From Carboxylicivirga marina (GTDB taxonomy: Bacteria > Bacteroidota > Bacteroidia > Bacteroidales > Marinilabiliaceae), in the NCBI RefSeq assembly GCF_016612505.1, contig NZ_JAENRR010000005.1:1-64000 (forward strand): a stretch of 64,000 bases of DNA, read 5' to 3'. This document shows positions 34,415 to 43,850 of the stretch, piece by piece; position 1 is the first letter of the stretch; every line of letters starts with the position of its first letter. Below the pieces are notes generated by a model that saw nothing but the letters and a program-made list of their open reading frames with translations, did not search any database and was not told the DNA's origin. Both the position numbers and the translations under genes were made by a program.

Positions 34415-37018
34415 CTAGAAATAATCGTCGCCAATATGTTTCTTCTTTTTGGCTTTATACTTATTACTATTGAAAGAATAACTTATCCCTAATTCAACAA
34501 TCTGACCTTCGTAGTCGTAGACATAATCACGTCGCAACAAAATCTGCTCTCCTTCATATGCTGCAGTATATCCTCCGGCCTGATTGGTTCCCAGAATATC
34601 TAATACTTTAGCTGAGAAAGTCCATCCATTAAGCTTTTCTGGTTTGTAGTTCACGGCCGCATTTAATGCCTGAAACTCTAAGCTCTTTCCTTGTGGTGTA
34701 ACCGAGCCTGATTTTATAGAGTAATCTACCGTTAGTTTTAATGGATTGCTTATCATCCACGATGCATTCGTTTTAAGATTCCAGTTAGTACTGCGGCTAT
34801 CCCGGCTTTCTCCTAATAATTCATCATCAGCAATTACTTTAAAATCATAAAGAGAACCACCTACAAACAGTTTCACTTTGCTAAAAATGTCCATATTTAG
34901 CCCCATTTCTGCCCCTAAAGACGTTTGGTTTCCTGCGTTGGTATAACTTCTTAAAAGAACTCCACCAGGGTTACCCATATCGTAAGCAACTCTGTTAACA
35001 CGGTAAATAGCATTATCAACTCCGCGGTAGAAACCTGTTAGGGTCATGTTACTTTTACCGAATTTGCGAGTATAATTAAGCTCGACATTTAAAGTATATT
35101 CTGGTTCAAGCAATGGGTCACCCATTTCATATATCTCTTGGTGACGGCGATATAAATATGGCGCCATATCTTTAGCTGGCGGACGATTAATACGACGACT
35201 AGCTGCCAGGGAGATACTATTTAATTCATTCATATCGTATTTAGCATGTAGTGTTGGAAACAGATCAAACTTACGTTGCTCAAAATCCGTTTGATCAAAA
35301 TCACGACCATTACCCACATCATTAAAATACCCATAAACATATTCAAAGTACTCCGTACTGCTTACGGTCATTAACTGATCCATATATTCGGCACGCAAGC
35401 CTAAAATGTAGCTTAATTTACCACTTGTTCCGTTATAATCGATGTATGCAGAGTACACATCACGCTTAAGGTCTATGCTATTATCATAGCTTTCAATACT
35501 TGGGTCACCCCAATAGCCATTTCCGATAATTGTATCATAGGCAAATGCACCATCCAGACGAATTAATTGCGGTTGTACCCCAACATTAATTGTATTTCCA
35601 TTATCGTATATATGCTGATAATCCAGTTCAAAACGATAGGCATCGATAGGCGTTTCATCACTTTGGAATGAATGAAAATCAGGTGTATCATTGTAATAAT
35701 ACCGTTCTCCATTGTAAGGAAATTCCTTATTATCTATTGTTTGGTCAAGATTTGATGTTTCATAGATAAAGGTGGTACTCAACTTTGAATTCTCATTGAC
35801 TTTCTGAATATAATCGACGCTCAGGTTACTAAACCAACCATCACGATGAATATCATTGGGATTAAAAATTTCTTTTCTTGTACCTTCCTGGAGTACGCCA
35901 TCTTTATCTAGAAAATAAGTATCATACACGTAGTTAGCCGTGCGACCACTGGTGCGATTTGAATACTGGTAATTAACGGCTATCTCAGCATCTTCACTCA
36001 GTTGATAGTTAACCCCCATATTAGCCATCATATTGGTATACCATTTAGGACGCGAACCTTCACCATCAAACACGTAGTAGCCACCAGGATATCCGCTCAC
36101 CGATTCTTCCGGATCCTGATAAATGTATGGGTCAATAATACCCCTTCCCTTATTATTACGCGACTGCATGGATAATGCACCACTAATAGATAGTTTATCT
36201 TTGTTATACATCATGCTTATACTGGCATTGTAACGGTTATTATCCAGTTTTTGATGACTGTATACATCGTCTTTATTAGTCCATGGCGTTCCACCTACCA
36301 TACCATTGGCCACGATTGAAAGGCCATCTAAGCCACCTTTTTGAGTGGTAATATTAATAATTCCTCCTTTTCCCTGAGCATCAAAGCGTGCTCCAGGTAC
36401 GGTAATTATCTCAACATCTTTGATTTGATCAGCCGGTATTTGGTTTAATATTTCCGTCGCACCTGCCTGTGTTGGTTTTCCGTTAATATATACTAAGAAA
36501 TCACTCGTACCACGTACCGAAACAGTACCTTCACCATCGACCGATACAGCAGGCAATTTATCTAAGACATCAACAGCAGATCCTCCGCTTGCTGTGGCAA
36601 AATCTTGTGCACGATAGGTTTTTCGGTCTATCTTTGTTTTGGCGGTTTGTGCCATCGCCTTTACCTCTACCCCTTCAATATTAAGTGATGAAACAGAAAG
36701 TCCTATTTTCTTCAAATCAACAACTCTTGATTCTTTTGATACTGTTACATCTTTAACTTCACTCGCCTCATAACCCAAAAATGATACAGAGAGGCTGTAA
36801 GTTCCTTCTGCAATATTATCTAGTCTAAAAGCACCGTTGTCGTTAGTTACTGAACCTTTTACGATAATACCATTCTCCATTAGGGCAATATTGGCAAAGG
36901 GTATTTCTTCGTTATTTTGAGCATCAACAATGCGCCCTTTAATTATTCCTGTTTGTGCAAATGCTGAAAGCGATAACAATAAACCGCAAACAACACCTGT
37001 GATTTTTGTGTAATTCAT
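34415..37018 (-). CDS. TonB-dependent receptor, OMP_b-brl_3 type
   Basis: An 867-residue outer membrane protein. Order: signal peptide (MNYTKITGVVCGLLLSLSAFAQ), a carboxypeptidase-regulatory-like domain (GIIKGRIVDAQNNEEIPFANIA ... LDNIAEGTYSLSVSFLGYE), a plug domain (VDVLDKLPAVSVDGEGTVSVRG, then ITVPGARFDAQGKGGIINI) and a 22-strand barrel. The plug motif and the end ELGISYSFNS match the 'outer membrane beta-barrel family' found alone, without a SusD partner. Ligand unknown. A third receptor of the same type occurs at 57251. Confidence 0.9.
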   Translation of the reverse strand: MNYTKITGVVCGLLLSLSAFAQTGIIKGRIVDAQNNEEIPFANIALMENGIIVKGSVTNDNGAFRLDNIAEGTYSLSVSFLGYEASEVKDVTVSKESRVVDLKKIGLSVSSLNIEGVEVKAMAQTAKTKIDRKTYRAQDFATASGGSAVDVLDKLPAVSVDGEGTVSVRGTSDFLVYINGKPTQAGATEILNQIPADQIKDVEIITVPGARFDAQGKGGIINITTQKGGLDGLSIVANGMVGGTPWTNKDDVYSHQKLDNNRYNASISMMYNKDKLSISGALSMQSRNNKGRGIIDPYIYQDPEESVSGYPGGYYVFDGEGSRPKWYTNMMANMGVNYQLSEDAEIAVNYQYSNRTSGRTANYVYDTYFLDKDGVLQEGTRKEIFNPNDIHRDGWFSNLSVDYIQKVNENSKLSTTFIYETSNLDQTIDNKEFPYNGERYYYNDTPDFHSFQSDETPIDAYRFELDYQHIYDNGNTINVGVQPQLIRLDGAFAYDTIIGNGYWGDPSIESYDNSIDLKRDVYSAYIDYNGTSGKLSYILGLRAEYMDQLMTVSSTEYFEYVYGYFNDVGNGRDFDQTDFEQRKFDLFPTLHAKYDMNELNSISLAASRRINRPPAKDMAPYLYRRHQEIYEMGDPLLEPEYTLNVELNYTRKFGKSNMTLTGFYRGVDNAIYRVNRVAYDMGNPGGVLLRSYTNAGNQTSLGAEMGLNMDIFSKVKLFVGGSLYDFKVIADDELLGESRDSRSTNWNLKTNASWMISNPLKLTVDYSIKSGSVTPQGKSLEFQALNAAVNYKPEKLNGWTFSAKVLDILGTNQAGGYTAAYEGEQILLRRDYVYDYEGQIVELGISYSFNSNKYKAKKKKHIGDDYF

Positions 37019-37235
37019 TATTTGTGTAGTTAATTATCTTCCTGACAAAAGTATATTTTACTTTTACTAAGCCATAGTAGATATTAACTAAATTGTGGTA
37101 AGTTTTGTTGACTACTAGACATAAGTATGTTAAAAGATGAAAAAATCGCTATTTAAGGCATACGTATTTCACATTTAAACTTCTTCCGGCATTCTAATGG
37201 CGTAAGGTTTGTTTTCCTGGGAAATCACTTTTAAG

Positions 37236-37540
37236 TAATATCGACCTAAGCAATGTAGCTTGGGACCCATCGTCGTATGTGGAGGGAAGAAAAATTTGAT
37301 GCATGATTTGTGAATCTTTAAATTATTGCGAAAAATGAAGACAGTATCAAACTTGTTTGAATAATGTTGAATAGAGCAATAATCAAGCATTAATTTTTCC
37401 CGTAACAATGACGTAATGGGTATGCGAATGCTTTAGTCGACGGCATTTTTGTCTACTTTTTGGGCTGGAGGCAATTGGAGCGTAGCGTAAATCGTGAATA
37501 CCTATTAAAGTTAATTTTTGATGAACAAAAAGTAGAAGCC
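37236..37540 (-). repeat. Dispersed hairpin repeat, copy B (hairpin plus tail)
   Basis: On the minus strand the 11-bp stem TCTACTTTTTG / CAAAAAGTAGA (arms at 37526-37536 and 37452-37462) has a 63-base loop. The tail carries the same landmarks as copy A in the same order: TACCCATTACGTCA, TACGGGAAAAATT, ATCAAATTTTTCTT, ATGGGTCCCAAGCTAC and a final TAGGTCGATATTA. Relative to copy A it has an insertion in the loop and another after TACGGGAAAAATT. Short frames in this region are not genes. The rest of 37019-37579 shows nothing else I can name. Confidence 0.8.
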
Positions 37541-37579
37541 ATTCCGGCTTGAGGAAATAAGCTAAGTACAATGTAATTT

Positions 37580-38273
37580 TTAAAAGGGATAGCCCTGGTT
37601 TGTTTTCGATTTGAAAAACTTCACAAAACGGGATGGTTTGATATATTGTAACTCAAAAGCAGTTTCAGAGTTAGTATTATCTGTATATCGTAATAAACCT
37701 TTACTTTCCATCACTAATCGCTCCAATATAAGTGAAATAGCCTGGTAACCAAACTATTTGAAACAAACTACTGTTAGTTTGTGCTTCGTCAGGTTTAATT
37801 GCTCAACATAATAAGTTAGCTCCTTATCTGATTTGTAACACTTATAAACTAAAGTTTTAAAGGCACTAATTGTTTTATTCTCACCTAATGATTGATATCA
37901 TTGAGCAATTCGGTGATTTTATAAATAATCACAATCAAATAACTCTTTAAAACCCGTAGATTGGTATTGGCAATTCAAATTCATTCATCATCAACTCAAA
38001 ATCGCTAAATAAGTTTTTATGATGCTTACTCAAATGCATATTTATTGGAATCCTTGCCAGTAATTGCGCCACATCATTAAACTCATCCATAAAAGCTTCT
38101 TTAAATATCATCACATAGCCATTGAGAATCTGTGTAATATCGCAATCGTACACCTGCCCAACTTTTAAATAAAACAAAATGGGTGAGTTGGCTTCATAGT
38201 CGGTTTCATCGATTGTATGTCGTGCCAAAAATCCCCATTTGTAGGGATTTGGCTGATTAAAGATTTTTTTCAT
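37580..38273 (-). pseudogene. Decayed AraC-family transcriptional regulator
   Basis: The N-terminal part (38273 down to 37947) is an intact frame with the cupin-like sensor of Bacteroidota AraC regulators: SPILFYLKVGQVYDC and GYVMIFKEAFMDEF. It then stops. In other frames downstream the DNA-binding half is still readable: KTISAFKTLVYKCYKSDKEL, YYVEQLNLTKHKL, then an in-frame TAG, then GYQAISLILERLVMESKGLL, RYTDN and PSRFVKFFKS, ending GYPF and a natural stop at 37580. At least two frameshifts and one stop are present. It is divergent from the His-rich protein and receptor, which it may once have controlled. Confidence 0.85.
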
Positions 38274-38282
38274 TTTTACATC

Positions 38283-38627
38283 GTGGTATTTAAGCATATA
38301 AAACACCAAAAAGTCTTTAATAGATTATCATTACTATTGGTAATGATGTTTGCAATTCAAACTGCAAGCAATGCCTTGTTTTATCACACCCATAATATTG
38401 ATGGAAAATCATACAGCCACGCACACCCAGGTTGCGACGGACATTCGCACGCACCTACTGATTTTGCCTTTTATCAACAATTACAAACATCAGTATCGAA
38501 AGAAGCGCCAGCATTGCTATCCGACATATTGCTAGTATACCATGAACGCTCTGCTGTTGAATGCACATTTCTTTACAATCAGAGGCACATATCTCAATGC
38601 ACAGGAAGAGCACCTCCTGTTGCATAA
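38283..38627 (+). CDS. His-rich small exported protein next to a TonB receptor
   Basis: A 114-residue product starting at a GTG (38283), which gives a good signal sequence: KHIKHQKVFNRLSLLLVMMFAIQTASNA. The mature protein begins LFYHTHNIDGKSYSHAHPGCDGHSHAP, with seven His residues in 27, and the rest has two more Cys. Proteins of this type occur beside metal-linked TonB receptors in Bacteroidota. I infer binding of zinc, copper or another transition metal in the periplasm. The ATG at 38217 would add a non-signal extension and overlap the divergent regulator. The start is uncertain. Confidence 0.6.
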   Translation: MVFKHIKHQKVFNRLSLLLVMMFAIQTASNALFYHTHNIDGKSYSHAHPGCDGHSHAPTDFAFYQQLQTSVSKEAPALLSDILLVYHERSAVECTFLYNQRHISQCTGRAPPVA

Positions 38628-38659
38628 TTTCTTCAACTGAACATTGGAATCGTACCATA

Positions 38660-38689
38660 GTGACAGGCATATATAAATGCTTATGTCAC
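38660..38689 (+). promoter_or_regulatory. Hairpin upstream of the TonB receptor gene
   Basis: GTGACA (38660-38665) pairs with TGTCAC (38684-38689), with GCAT / ATGC inside, about 75 bases upstream of the receptor start. It does not match the cobalamin riboswitch core. It may be an operator, a leader hairpin or a weak terminator. Confidence 0.35.
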
Positions 38690-38763
38690 CATTGTTTCTG
38701 CTTTGAAACAAAACCTAATTATTAACTCAAGATCTGATTGACAGATTACTAAAAGATTTTAAG

Positions 38764-41181
38764 ATGAAGTATTGTATTGCGAAAGCATTATTACTAATCA
38801 GTTTATTTATATCAACTATTACAATTGCACAAACTCCACCACCAGAGCCTATGTGCGATTTAAATGGTACAATTACTGCCGCAGGAAAACCACTACCACT
38901 TGCAACGGTAACAATCAACAACACCACACTTGGCGTGGCATCTGACATGGATGGTGAATTTGAATTAGGTTTTATACCTGAAGGTGAATTCATTGTAAAA
39001 GCGCAGGCAATGGGTTATAAACCTATAGAGAAAACGGTAAGCTTTAAAAAGGGTGCATCGATAAAACTATCCTTTGAATTGGAGGAGGATGTTCTAGGCT
39101 TGGAACAGGTAGTTGTGACGGCAGATAGAAATGAGCGAAAGCGCAAAGAAGCTTCCACTATTGTAAATACTCTTACTCCAAAACTGTTAGAAAACACACA
39201 ATCAGTATCTATTGGCGAAGGATTAAATTATGTACCGGGCTTACGCTTGGAAAATAATTGTCAGAATTGTGGGTTCACACAAGTTCGTATGAACGGATTA
39301 GATGGTGCTCACTCACAGGTATTAATAAATAATCGTGCTGTTTTTAGTAATCTGGCAGGTGTATATGGTTTAGAGTTGATACCATCGAGCATGATTGAGC
39401 GCATTGAAGTGGTTCGTGGTGGTGGCTCAGCCCTATATGGAAGTAACGCGGTTGCTGGAACCATTAACCTGATTACAAAAGATCCAATGGTTAACTCATA
39501 CGATTTAACTGCACAATACAACTCAGTTGGTGCTGGAACCGATGGTGAAGCTCAAGGCGATTATTCAGTTAACATGAATACCACCATTGTAAGTGACGAT
39601 AAAAAAACCGGCTTAGCCTTGTATGGCTTCTATCGCGATAAAGACCCCTATGATGCCAATAACGATGGCTTCTCTGAAATATCGCAAATTGAAAACCTGA
39701 CTTTAGGAGCTAGATTATATCATCGAATAGACTACCGCAATAAAATCACCTTTGATTTTATGCGTGTAAATGAAGAACGCCGAGGCGGAAATGACTTTGA
39801 TAAATTAAATCATGAAGCTGAAATTTCAGAAGCAGTCGATCATAAAATCACAACCATTGCAGGTACCTACGAGCGTTTTGTAGGAACAGGTAGTATGTGG
39901 TCGGTATACGGTTCTACTCAGAATGTTGATCGCGCATCTTATTATGGTGCTGATAAAAGTTTACAAGACTATGGTCAAACAGATGGGATGACTTACAATA
40001 TTGGAATACAGTTTAAATCTGATTTTGGAAAAAACAGCATTGTAACAGGTATTGAGTTAGTACACGACGACATGCTTGACCAAAAACTGGGATATCCTGA
40101 TTATGAAAATCCTATTTATGCTGGTGACGGAACAACTATTGAAGGCTTTGAGCATATCCCTAATACCACCATTACTGACCAGAACAAGAATGTATATGGC
40201 GTGTTCGCTCAGTACGATCGCCAACTAGGCCCTGTAAAAGCATCGCTTGGAGCTCGATTTGACCGCTATAAGATTACCGACTTAGATCATAAAGAAGGTA
40301 ACAACGATGGCAATGTGTTTAGCCCCCGCGTAAACTTATTATGGGATGTTATTCCATCCTTACAATGGCGTGTTAGCTATTCACAAGGTTATCGTGCCCC
40401 TCAGGTATTTGATGAAGATTTACACATCGAAACTTCAGGTTCTCGTAAAGTGATTCATGCAAATGACCCGAACCTTAAGCAAGAAACAAGTCATTCATAC
40501 ATGACTTCATTTGATTTTAATCGCCGCTTTGGTGTCTGGAATGTTGGTCTATTGGTAGAAGGATTTTACACCAACCTGGATGATGCCTTTGCTCAATCGC
40601 CAGAGCATGATGAGGATACTGGTGTTACAACATACATTCGCAGTAATGCAGAAAATGGCGCTGAAGTTAAAGGTGTGAATTTTGAATTAACAGCCTCGCC
40701 CAACAACAAATTCTATATAAGAGCCGGATATACCACTCAATCAAGTGAATTTGGCGAAGCTGTTGAGCTTGGTGAAAGTGACTTTTTACGTACACCAAAT
40801 GATTACGGATTCTTTGCAGTAGATTATATAGTTGGAGAAAAATTAACCTTAATAGCTAGTGGTACTTACACAGGTAAGATGAAGATTGCCTACTATGGTG
40901 AGGAGCTTAAGCCAGGTGAAACACCTATTATCATCGGCGATGAAGACCCGGGAGTAATTCGTACTACACCAACCTTTTTCGACCTTGGGTTAAAAGCTGA
41001 GTATCAATTAAAAGTAGGTGGACTTCCATTAACCGCTTTTGCGGGTGTTAAAAACATCTTTAACTCATACCAGGATGACTTTGATTCAGGCTTCAATCGT
41101 GACCCGGCATATGTTTATGGACCTACCAACCCACGAACGGTGTATGCAGGCATCAAGCTTAGCAATGTTTTCGGACATTAA
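38764..41181 (+). CDS. TonB-dependent receptor, probable metal or metal-complex uptake
   Basis: An 805-residue receptor: signal peptide, carboxypeptidase-like domain (LNGTITAAGKPLPLATVTINN ... SDMDGEFELGFIPEGEF), plug and barrel. The plug has LRLENNCQNCGFTQVRMNGL, a CxxC-containing motif that I know from a distinct Bacteroidota receptor clade related to CirA/BtuB, then SSMIERIEVVRGGGSALYGSNAVAGTINLIT. The end AGIKLSNVFGH is barrel-like. The preceding His-rich exported protein suggests a transition-metal substrate (inference). A perfect terminator follows. Confidence 0.9.
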   Translation: MKYCIAKALLLISLFISTITIAQTPPPEPMCDLNGTITAAGKPLPLATVTINNTTLGVASDMDGEFELGFIPEGEFIVKAQAMGYKPIEKTVSFKKGASIKLSFELEEDVLGLEQVVVTADRNERKRKEASTIVNTLTPKLLENTQSVSIGEGLNYVPGLRLENNCQNCGFTQVRMNGLDGAHSQVLINNRAVFSNLAGVYGLELIPSSMIERIEVVRGGGSALYGSNAVAGTINLITKDPMVNSYDLTAQYNSVGAGTDGEAQGDYSVNMNTTIVSDDKKTGLALYGFYRDKDPYDANNDGFSEISQIENLTLGARLYHRIDYRNKITFDFMRVNEERRGGNDFDKLNHEAEISEAVDHKITTIAGTYERFVGTGSMWSVYGSTQNVDRASYYGADKSLQDYGQTDGMTYNIGIQFKSDFGKNSIVTGIELVHDDMLDQKLGYPDYENPIYAGDGTTIEGFEHIPNTTITDQNKNVYGVFAQYDRQLGPVKASLGARFDRYKITDLDHKEGNNDGNVFSPRVNLLWDVIPSLQWRVSYSQGYRAPQVFDEDLHIETSGSRKVIHANDPNLKQETSHSYMTSFDFNRRFGVWNVGLLVEGFYTNLDDAFAQSPEHDEDTGVTTYIRSNAENGAEVKGVNFELTASPNNKFYIRAGYTTQSSEFGEAVELGESDFLRTPNDYGFFAVDYIVGEKLTLIASGTYTGKMKIAYYGEELKPGETPIIIGDEDPGVIRTTPTFFDLGLKAEYQLKVGGLPLTAFAGVKNIFNSYQDDFDSGFNRDPAYVYGPTNPRTVYAGIKLSNVFGH

Positions 41182-41204
41182 TTATAATAGAATTCATAAT
41201 ACTG

Positions 41205-41234
41205 AAAGCCCGGCTCATTTCGGGCTTTTTTTTG
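41205..41234 (+). terminator. Terminator after the TonB receptor gene
   Basis: Perfect 8-bp stem AAAGCCCG / CGGGCTTT with an 8-base loop and a run of nine T. Confidence 0.92.
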
Positions 41235-41261
41235 CTCAAGCCAAGCGAAAATCAATCGTAA

Positions 41262-41509
41262 AATGGCACTCTTCTAAAGAAACAGCCTTTGACTAAATAG
41301 TCATTGCTCAATTCACTAGTGAAACATAGCGTGACTAAATAGTTAAAGCTTCAATCAGCAGTGAAACAAGCTTTGACTAAATAGTCACAGCCCTTTTCAA
41401 TACGTAAATGGCCTTTAACTAAATAGTCATGCGTTCCGGAAAGAGTAAAACATACTTTGACTATTTAGTCATAAGAAAAAACTTAAACAGCGTCATGACT
41501 AAATAGTCA
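41262..41509. repeat. Array of six TGACTAAATAGTCA palindromes at 42-bp spacing
   Basis: The 14-bp near-perfect palindrome starts at 41290, 41332 (TGACTAAATAGTTA), 41374, 41416 (TAACTAAATAGTCA), 41458 (TGACTATTTAGTCA) and 41496. The first five are exactly 42 bases apart; the last step is 38. The 28-base spacers are degenerate copies of each other, with a shared AGTGAAACA-like block about 5 bases before each palindrome, also seen before the first copy. The array follows a terminator and lies between convergent genes. It is not a CRISPR: the repeat is too short and the spacers are related. Confidence 0.92.
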
Positions 41510-41568
41510 TTACTCATTGTCAATCCTGTTGCAAATCACAATGGTGATGCTTTTCTACATAATGTAAC

Positions 41569-42396
41569 TTAGCTTATTAAACGATTAATGGCATTGTACA
41601 TAAACACGCCATCAATGTTTTTAAAGAGCTGTGCATCTGAATCAAATCCTTCTCTGAATAAACTAATCTGATCTTTAAATGCTTCAGTGGAGGCGATATT
41701 ATTAATTTTCAGTTTATATTTTTTATTACCCGATGTAAAATACACATGCTCATTGGTCAATGCACAGGTGCCATCACCCATATGTTGCATCTGAACCATT
41801 TTAACGGTTTCACTTTTCTCATCAACTTTACGGTAATAATGCCTTTTTTCATTCTTACCAAGCATCCGAAGGCTTGTATCAGCCTGCAAATTGGGATTTT
41901 GCTTATAACACTCCACGTCATTGAAAATCCAAATAAGCTGTTCTGTATTTTGCAGATGAAATGGCAGGTAAGACTCAACAACCATTCTTGGCTCGGGAAT
42001 TAGCCCTTTGTCCAAATCACGTATAATCGATAATTTAGCTACTCTCTTTAAGGTGCCGTCCTGATCCAGCATCTCTTGCGACAATTGAAACGCTTGCTGA
42101 AATTCAGCTATTCGATCTTCAATGGCTTCGGTAAAATGCCCCTCTTCAATCAAACTGTTAACAGCCTTATTAAAGGTTTTAATATAAATTGCATCGAGCT
42201 CTTGTAATCGAACAGCACTAGAAATTGCGATTTCTTTAATACGTTTTTTGAGGCTACTAAACTCACCTCCGTTGCGCAATATATATTCCACCATTTGAGC
42301 TACTCTCTGTTTCCCCTGTTTGTATTTAAGTTCACAGAAATAATGCTTGTTACTTAAAAAGCCGGCTTTCTCACCACAATATTTACATGCTGCCAT
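41569..42396 (-). CDS. Zinc-ribbon protein with C-terminal PH-like region
   Basis: A 275-residue soluble protein. The N-terminus MAACKYCGEKAGFLSNKHYFC is a small treble-clef or ribbon. A helical middle follows (about 30-135), then a beta-rich domain from about 150 (IPEPRMVVESYLPFHLQNTEQLIWIF) with TCALTNEHVYFTSGNKKYKLKI, resembling the bacterial PH-like domains of such proteins. The frame opens at 42525, but the start at 42396 puts Cys-4 near the N-terminus as in similar proteins. Function unknown. It is convergent with the receptor gene across the palindrome array. Confidence 0.7.
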   Translation of the reverse strand: MAACKYCGEKAGFLSNKHYFCELKYKQGKQRVAQMVEYILRNGGEFSSLKKRIKEIAISSAVRLQELDAIYIKTFNKAVNSLIEEGHFTEAIEDRIAEFQQAFQLSQEMLDQDGTLKRVAKLSIIRDLDKGLIPEPRMVVESYLPFHLQNTEQLIWIFNDVECYKQNPNLQADTSLRMLGKNEKRHYYRKVDEKSETVKMVQMQHMGDGTCALTNEHVYFTSGNKKYKLKINNIASTEAFKDQISLFREGFDSDAQLFKNIDGVFMYNAINRLIS

Positions 42397-42646
42397 ATCA
42401 ATAAATTTTATCGTACTTGAATGACTAATCATCAATATCCTTTCCAAAAATGGCTTTGCCGTAGGCCAATCTGCAAACACCATAATCCTAATACCTCCTA
42501 CTTCATCTGTATCAACACTATACACTATTAAAAATACACCGGTGCATTTATCATACTACACCGCTATTGGCACTCAACATTTAGCAAAACAGGAAAATGC
42601 ATACAACAAGAAGTAAAATTTATACAGCTGCGCACAAAACACCCAC

Positions 42647-42654
42647 TACTTTTG
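42647..42654 (+). promoter_or_regulatory. Promoter -7 box (TACTTTTG) for the metallo-hydrolase gene
   Basis: Exact TAnnTTTG match 18 bases upstream of the start chosen at 42672; it excludes the upstream Met at 42597. Confidence 0.5.
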
Positions 42655-42671
42655 TTATGGTTAATAATGAA

Positions 42672-43850
42672 ATGGATATGCGTAAAAGAAAGAAGACAAT
42701 GATTATAATCGTTAGCATCCTTTGTACCATCATTCTGCCAGTTGTAGCTTTTATGGCATTAAGTCCTCAATTTGGCGGTACAGCAACTAAAACTATCCAA
42801 AATACCTATAGTCAATCACCACAGTATCGTAACGGAAAATTTGCAAATATCGGCGACGTTAAGATGGAGATGTCTGGTTCTAAGTTTTGGGCGTTGATTA
42901 AAGAACAGTTTAATACCCACCCTAATGCCACTCCAAAAAAGACACCTCAAATTGTCCAAATGGATTCCTCTAATATGGCTGAATACAACGGCGATATGCG
43001 CCTCTTTTGGTTTGGTCACTCATCCTTTTTGATTCAGACCAACGGTAAAAACATATTGATTGATCCCATGTTGGGACAGTCAGCATCTCCAGTCCCTTTC
43101 GTAGGCGTTAAACGATTTAATAAACAGCTACCTATTGATATCGAAAAATTACCAAAAATTGACCTTATCATTATTTCTCACGATCACTACGACCATTTAG
43201 ATTATGGTTCAATTACACGACTTAAGGACAAAACAGAAGCTTTTTATACACCTTTGGGTGTTGGTTCCCATCTCGTATCATGGGGCGTTGATAAACATCG
43301 CATAAGCGAATTAGACTGGTGGCAAGAAATAAAACTTGATAAACTGACGCTTGCCTGTACACCTGCTCAGCATTTCTCGGGTCGTGGCAAATGGTTTAAT
43401 GATCAGGCATCTACCTTATGGTGTTCGTGGGTAATTAAAACACCCGAAAAAAACATTTTCTTTAGTGGAGATAGTGGATATGGTCAGCATTTTAAAACCA
43501 TCGGTGAAAAATACGGGCCGTTTGATTTGGCTCTGATGGAATGTGGTCAGTATAACGAGCTTTGGAAAGAAATACACATGATGCCTGAAGAAACGATTCA
43601 GGCAGGGAAAGATGTTCAAGCATCTGTAGTAATGCCCATTCATTGGGGTGGTTTTAAATTAGCCATGCACGATTGGCTCGAGCCAATTACCAGAGCATCT
43701 ATAGCTGCTAATAAACTTGAAGTTAAAATCATAAGTCCTCAAATTGGGGAAGGTATCATTCTAAATGGAGAAACACCAGTTACCGTAAAATGGTGGGAAG
43801 CGTCTAATAGGAACCTAATCATTGATATAAATGCTGTAGCTAAAGATTAA
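42672..43850 (+). CDS. MBL-fold metallo-hydrolase, NAPE-PLD/UlaG-like
   Basis: A 392-residue enzyme anchored by one N-terminal helix (MIIIVSILCTIILPVVAFMAL). The metallo-beta-lactamase fold starts at LFWFGHSSFLIQTNGKNILIDP; the metal ligands are in SHDHYDHLD, later in PAQHFSGRG, in FSGDSGYG and in MPIHWGGF. The order and the GHSSFLI start match the branch with N-acyl phosphatidylethanolamine phospholipase D and UlaG, often membrane-bound in Gram-negatives. Substrate unknown; a lipid or phosphodiester is likely by family. The start is set by the promoter box just upstream; Met 42678 is also possible. Confidence 0.85.
   Translation: MDMRKRKKTMIIIVSILCTIILPVVAFMALSPQFGGTATKTIQNTYSQSPQYRNGKFANIGDVKMEMSGSKFWALIKEQFNTHPNATPKKTPQIVQMDSSNMAEYNGDMRLFWFGHSSFLIQTNGKNILIDPMLGQSASPVPFVGVKRFNKQLPIDIEKLPKIDLIIISHDHYDHLDYGSITRLKDKTEAFYTPLGVGSHLVSWGVDKHRISELDWWQEIKLDKLTLACTPAQHFSGRGKWFNDQASTLWCSWVIKTPEKNIFFSGDSGYGQHFKTIGEKYGPFDLALMECGQYNELWKEIHMMPEETIQAGKDVQASVVMPIHWGGFKLAMHDWLEPITRASIAANKLEVKIISPQIGEGIILNGETPVTVKWWEASNRNLIIDINAVAKD

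Noticed and set aside
37175-37571. Short minus-strand frames in the repeat copy B region
   Set aside because: They are repeat sequence and do not match frames in copy A.
38660-38689. Cobalamin riboswitch before the TonB receptor
   Set aside because: The conserved core (for example GCCACTG) is absent and the region is too short; only a simple hairpin is present.
41290-41509. CRISPR-like array (regular repeats with spacers)
   Set aside because: The repeat is only 14 bp and palindromic, the spacers are related to each other, and no cas genes are present.
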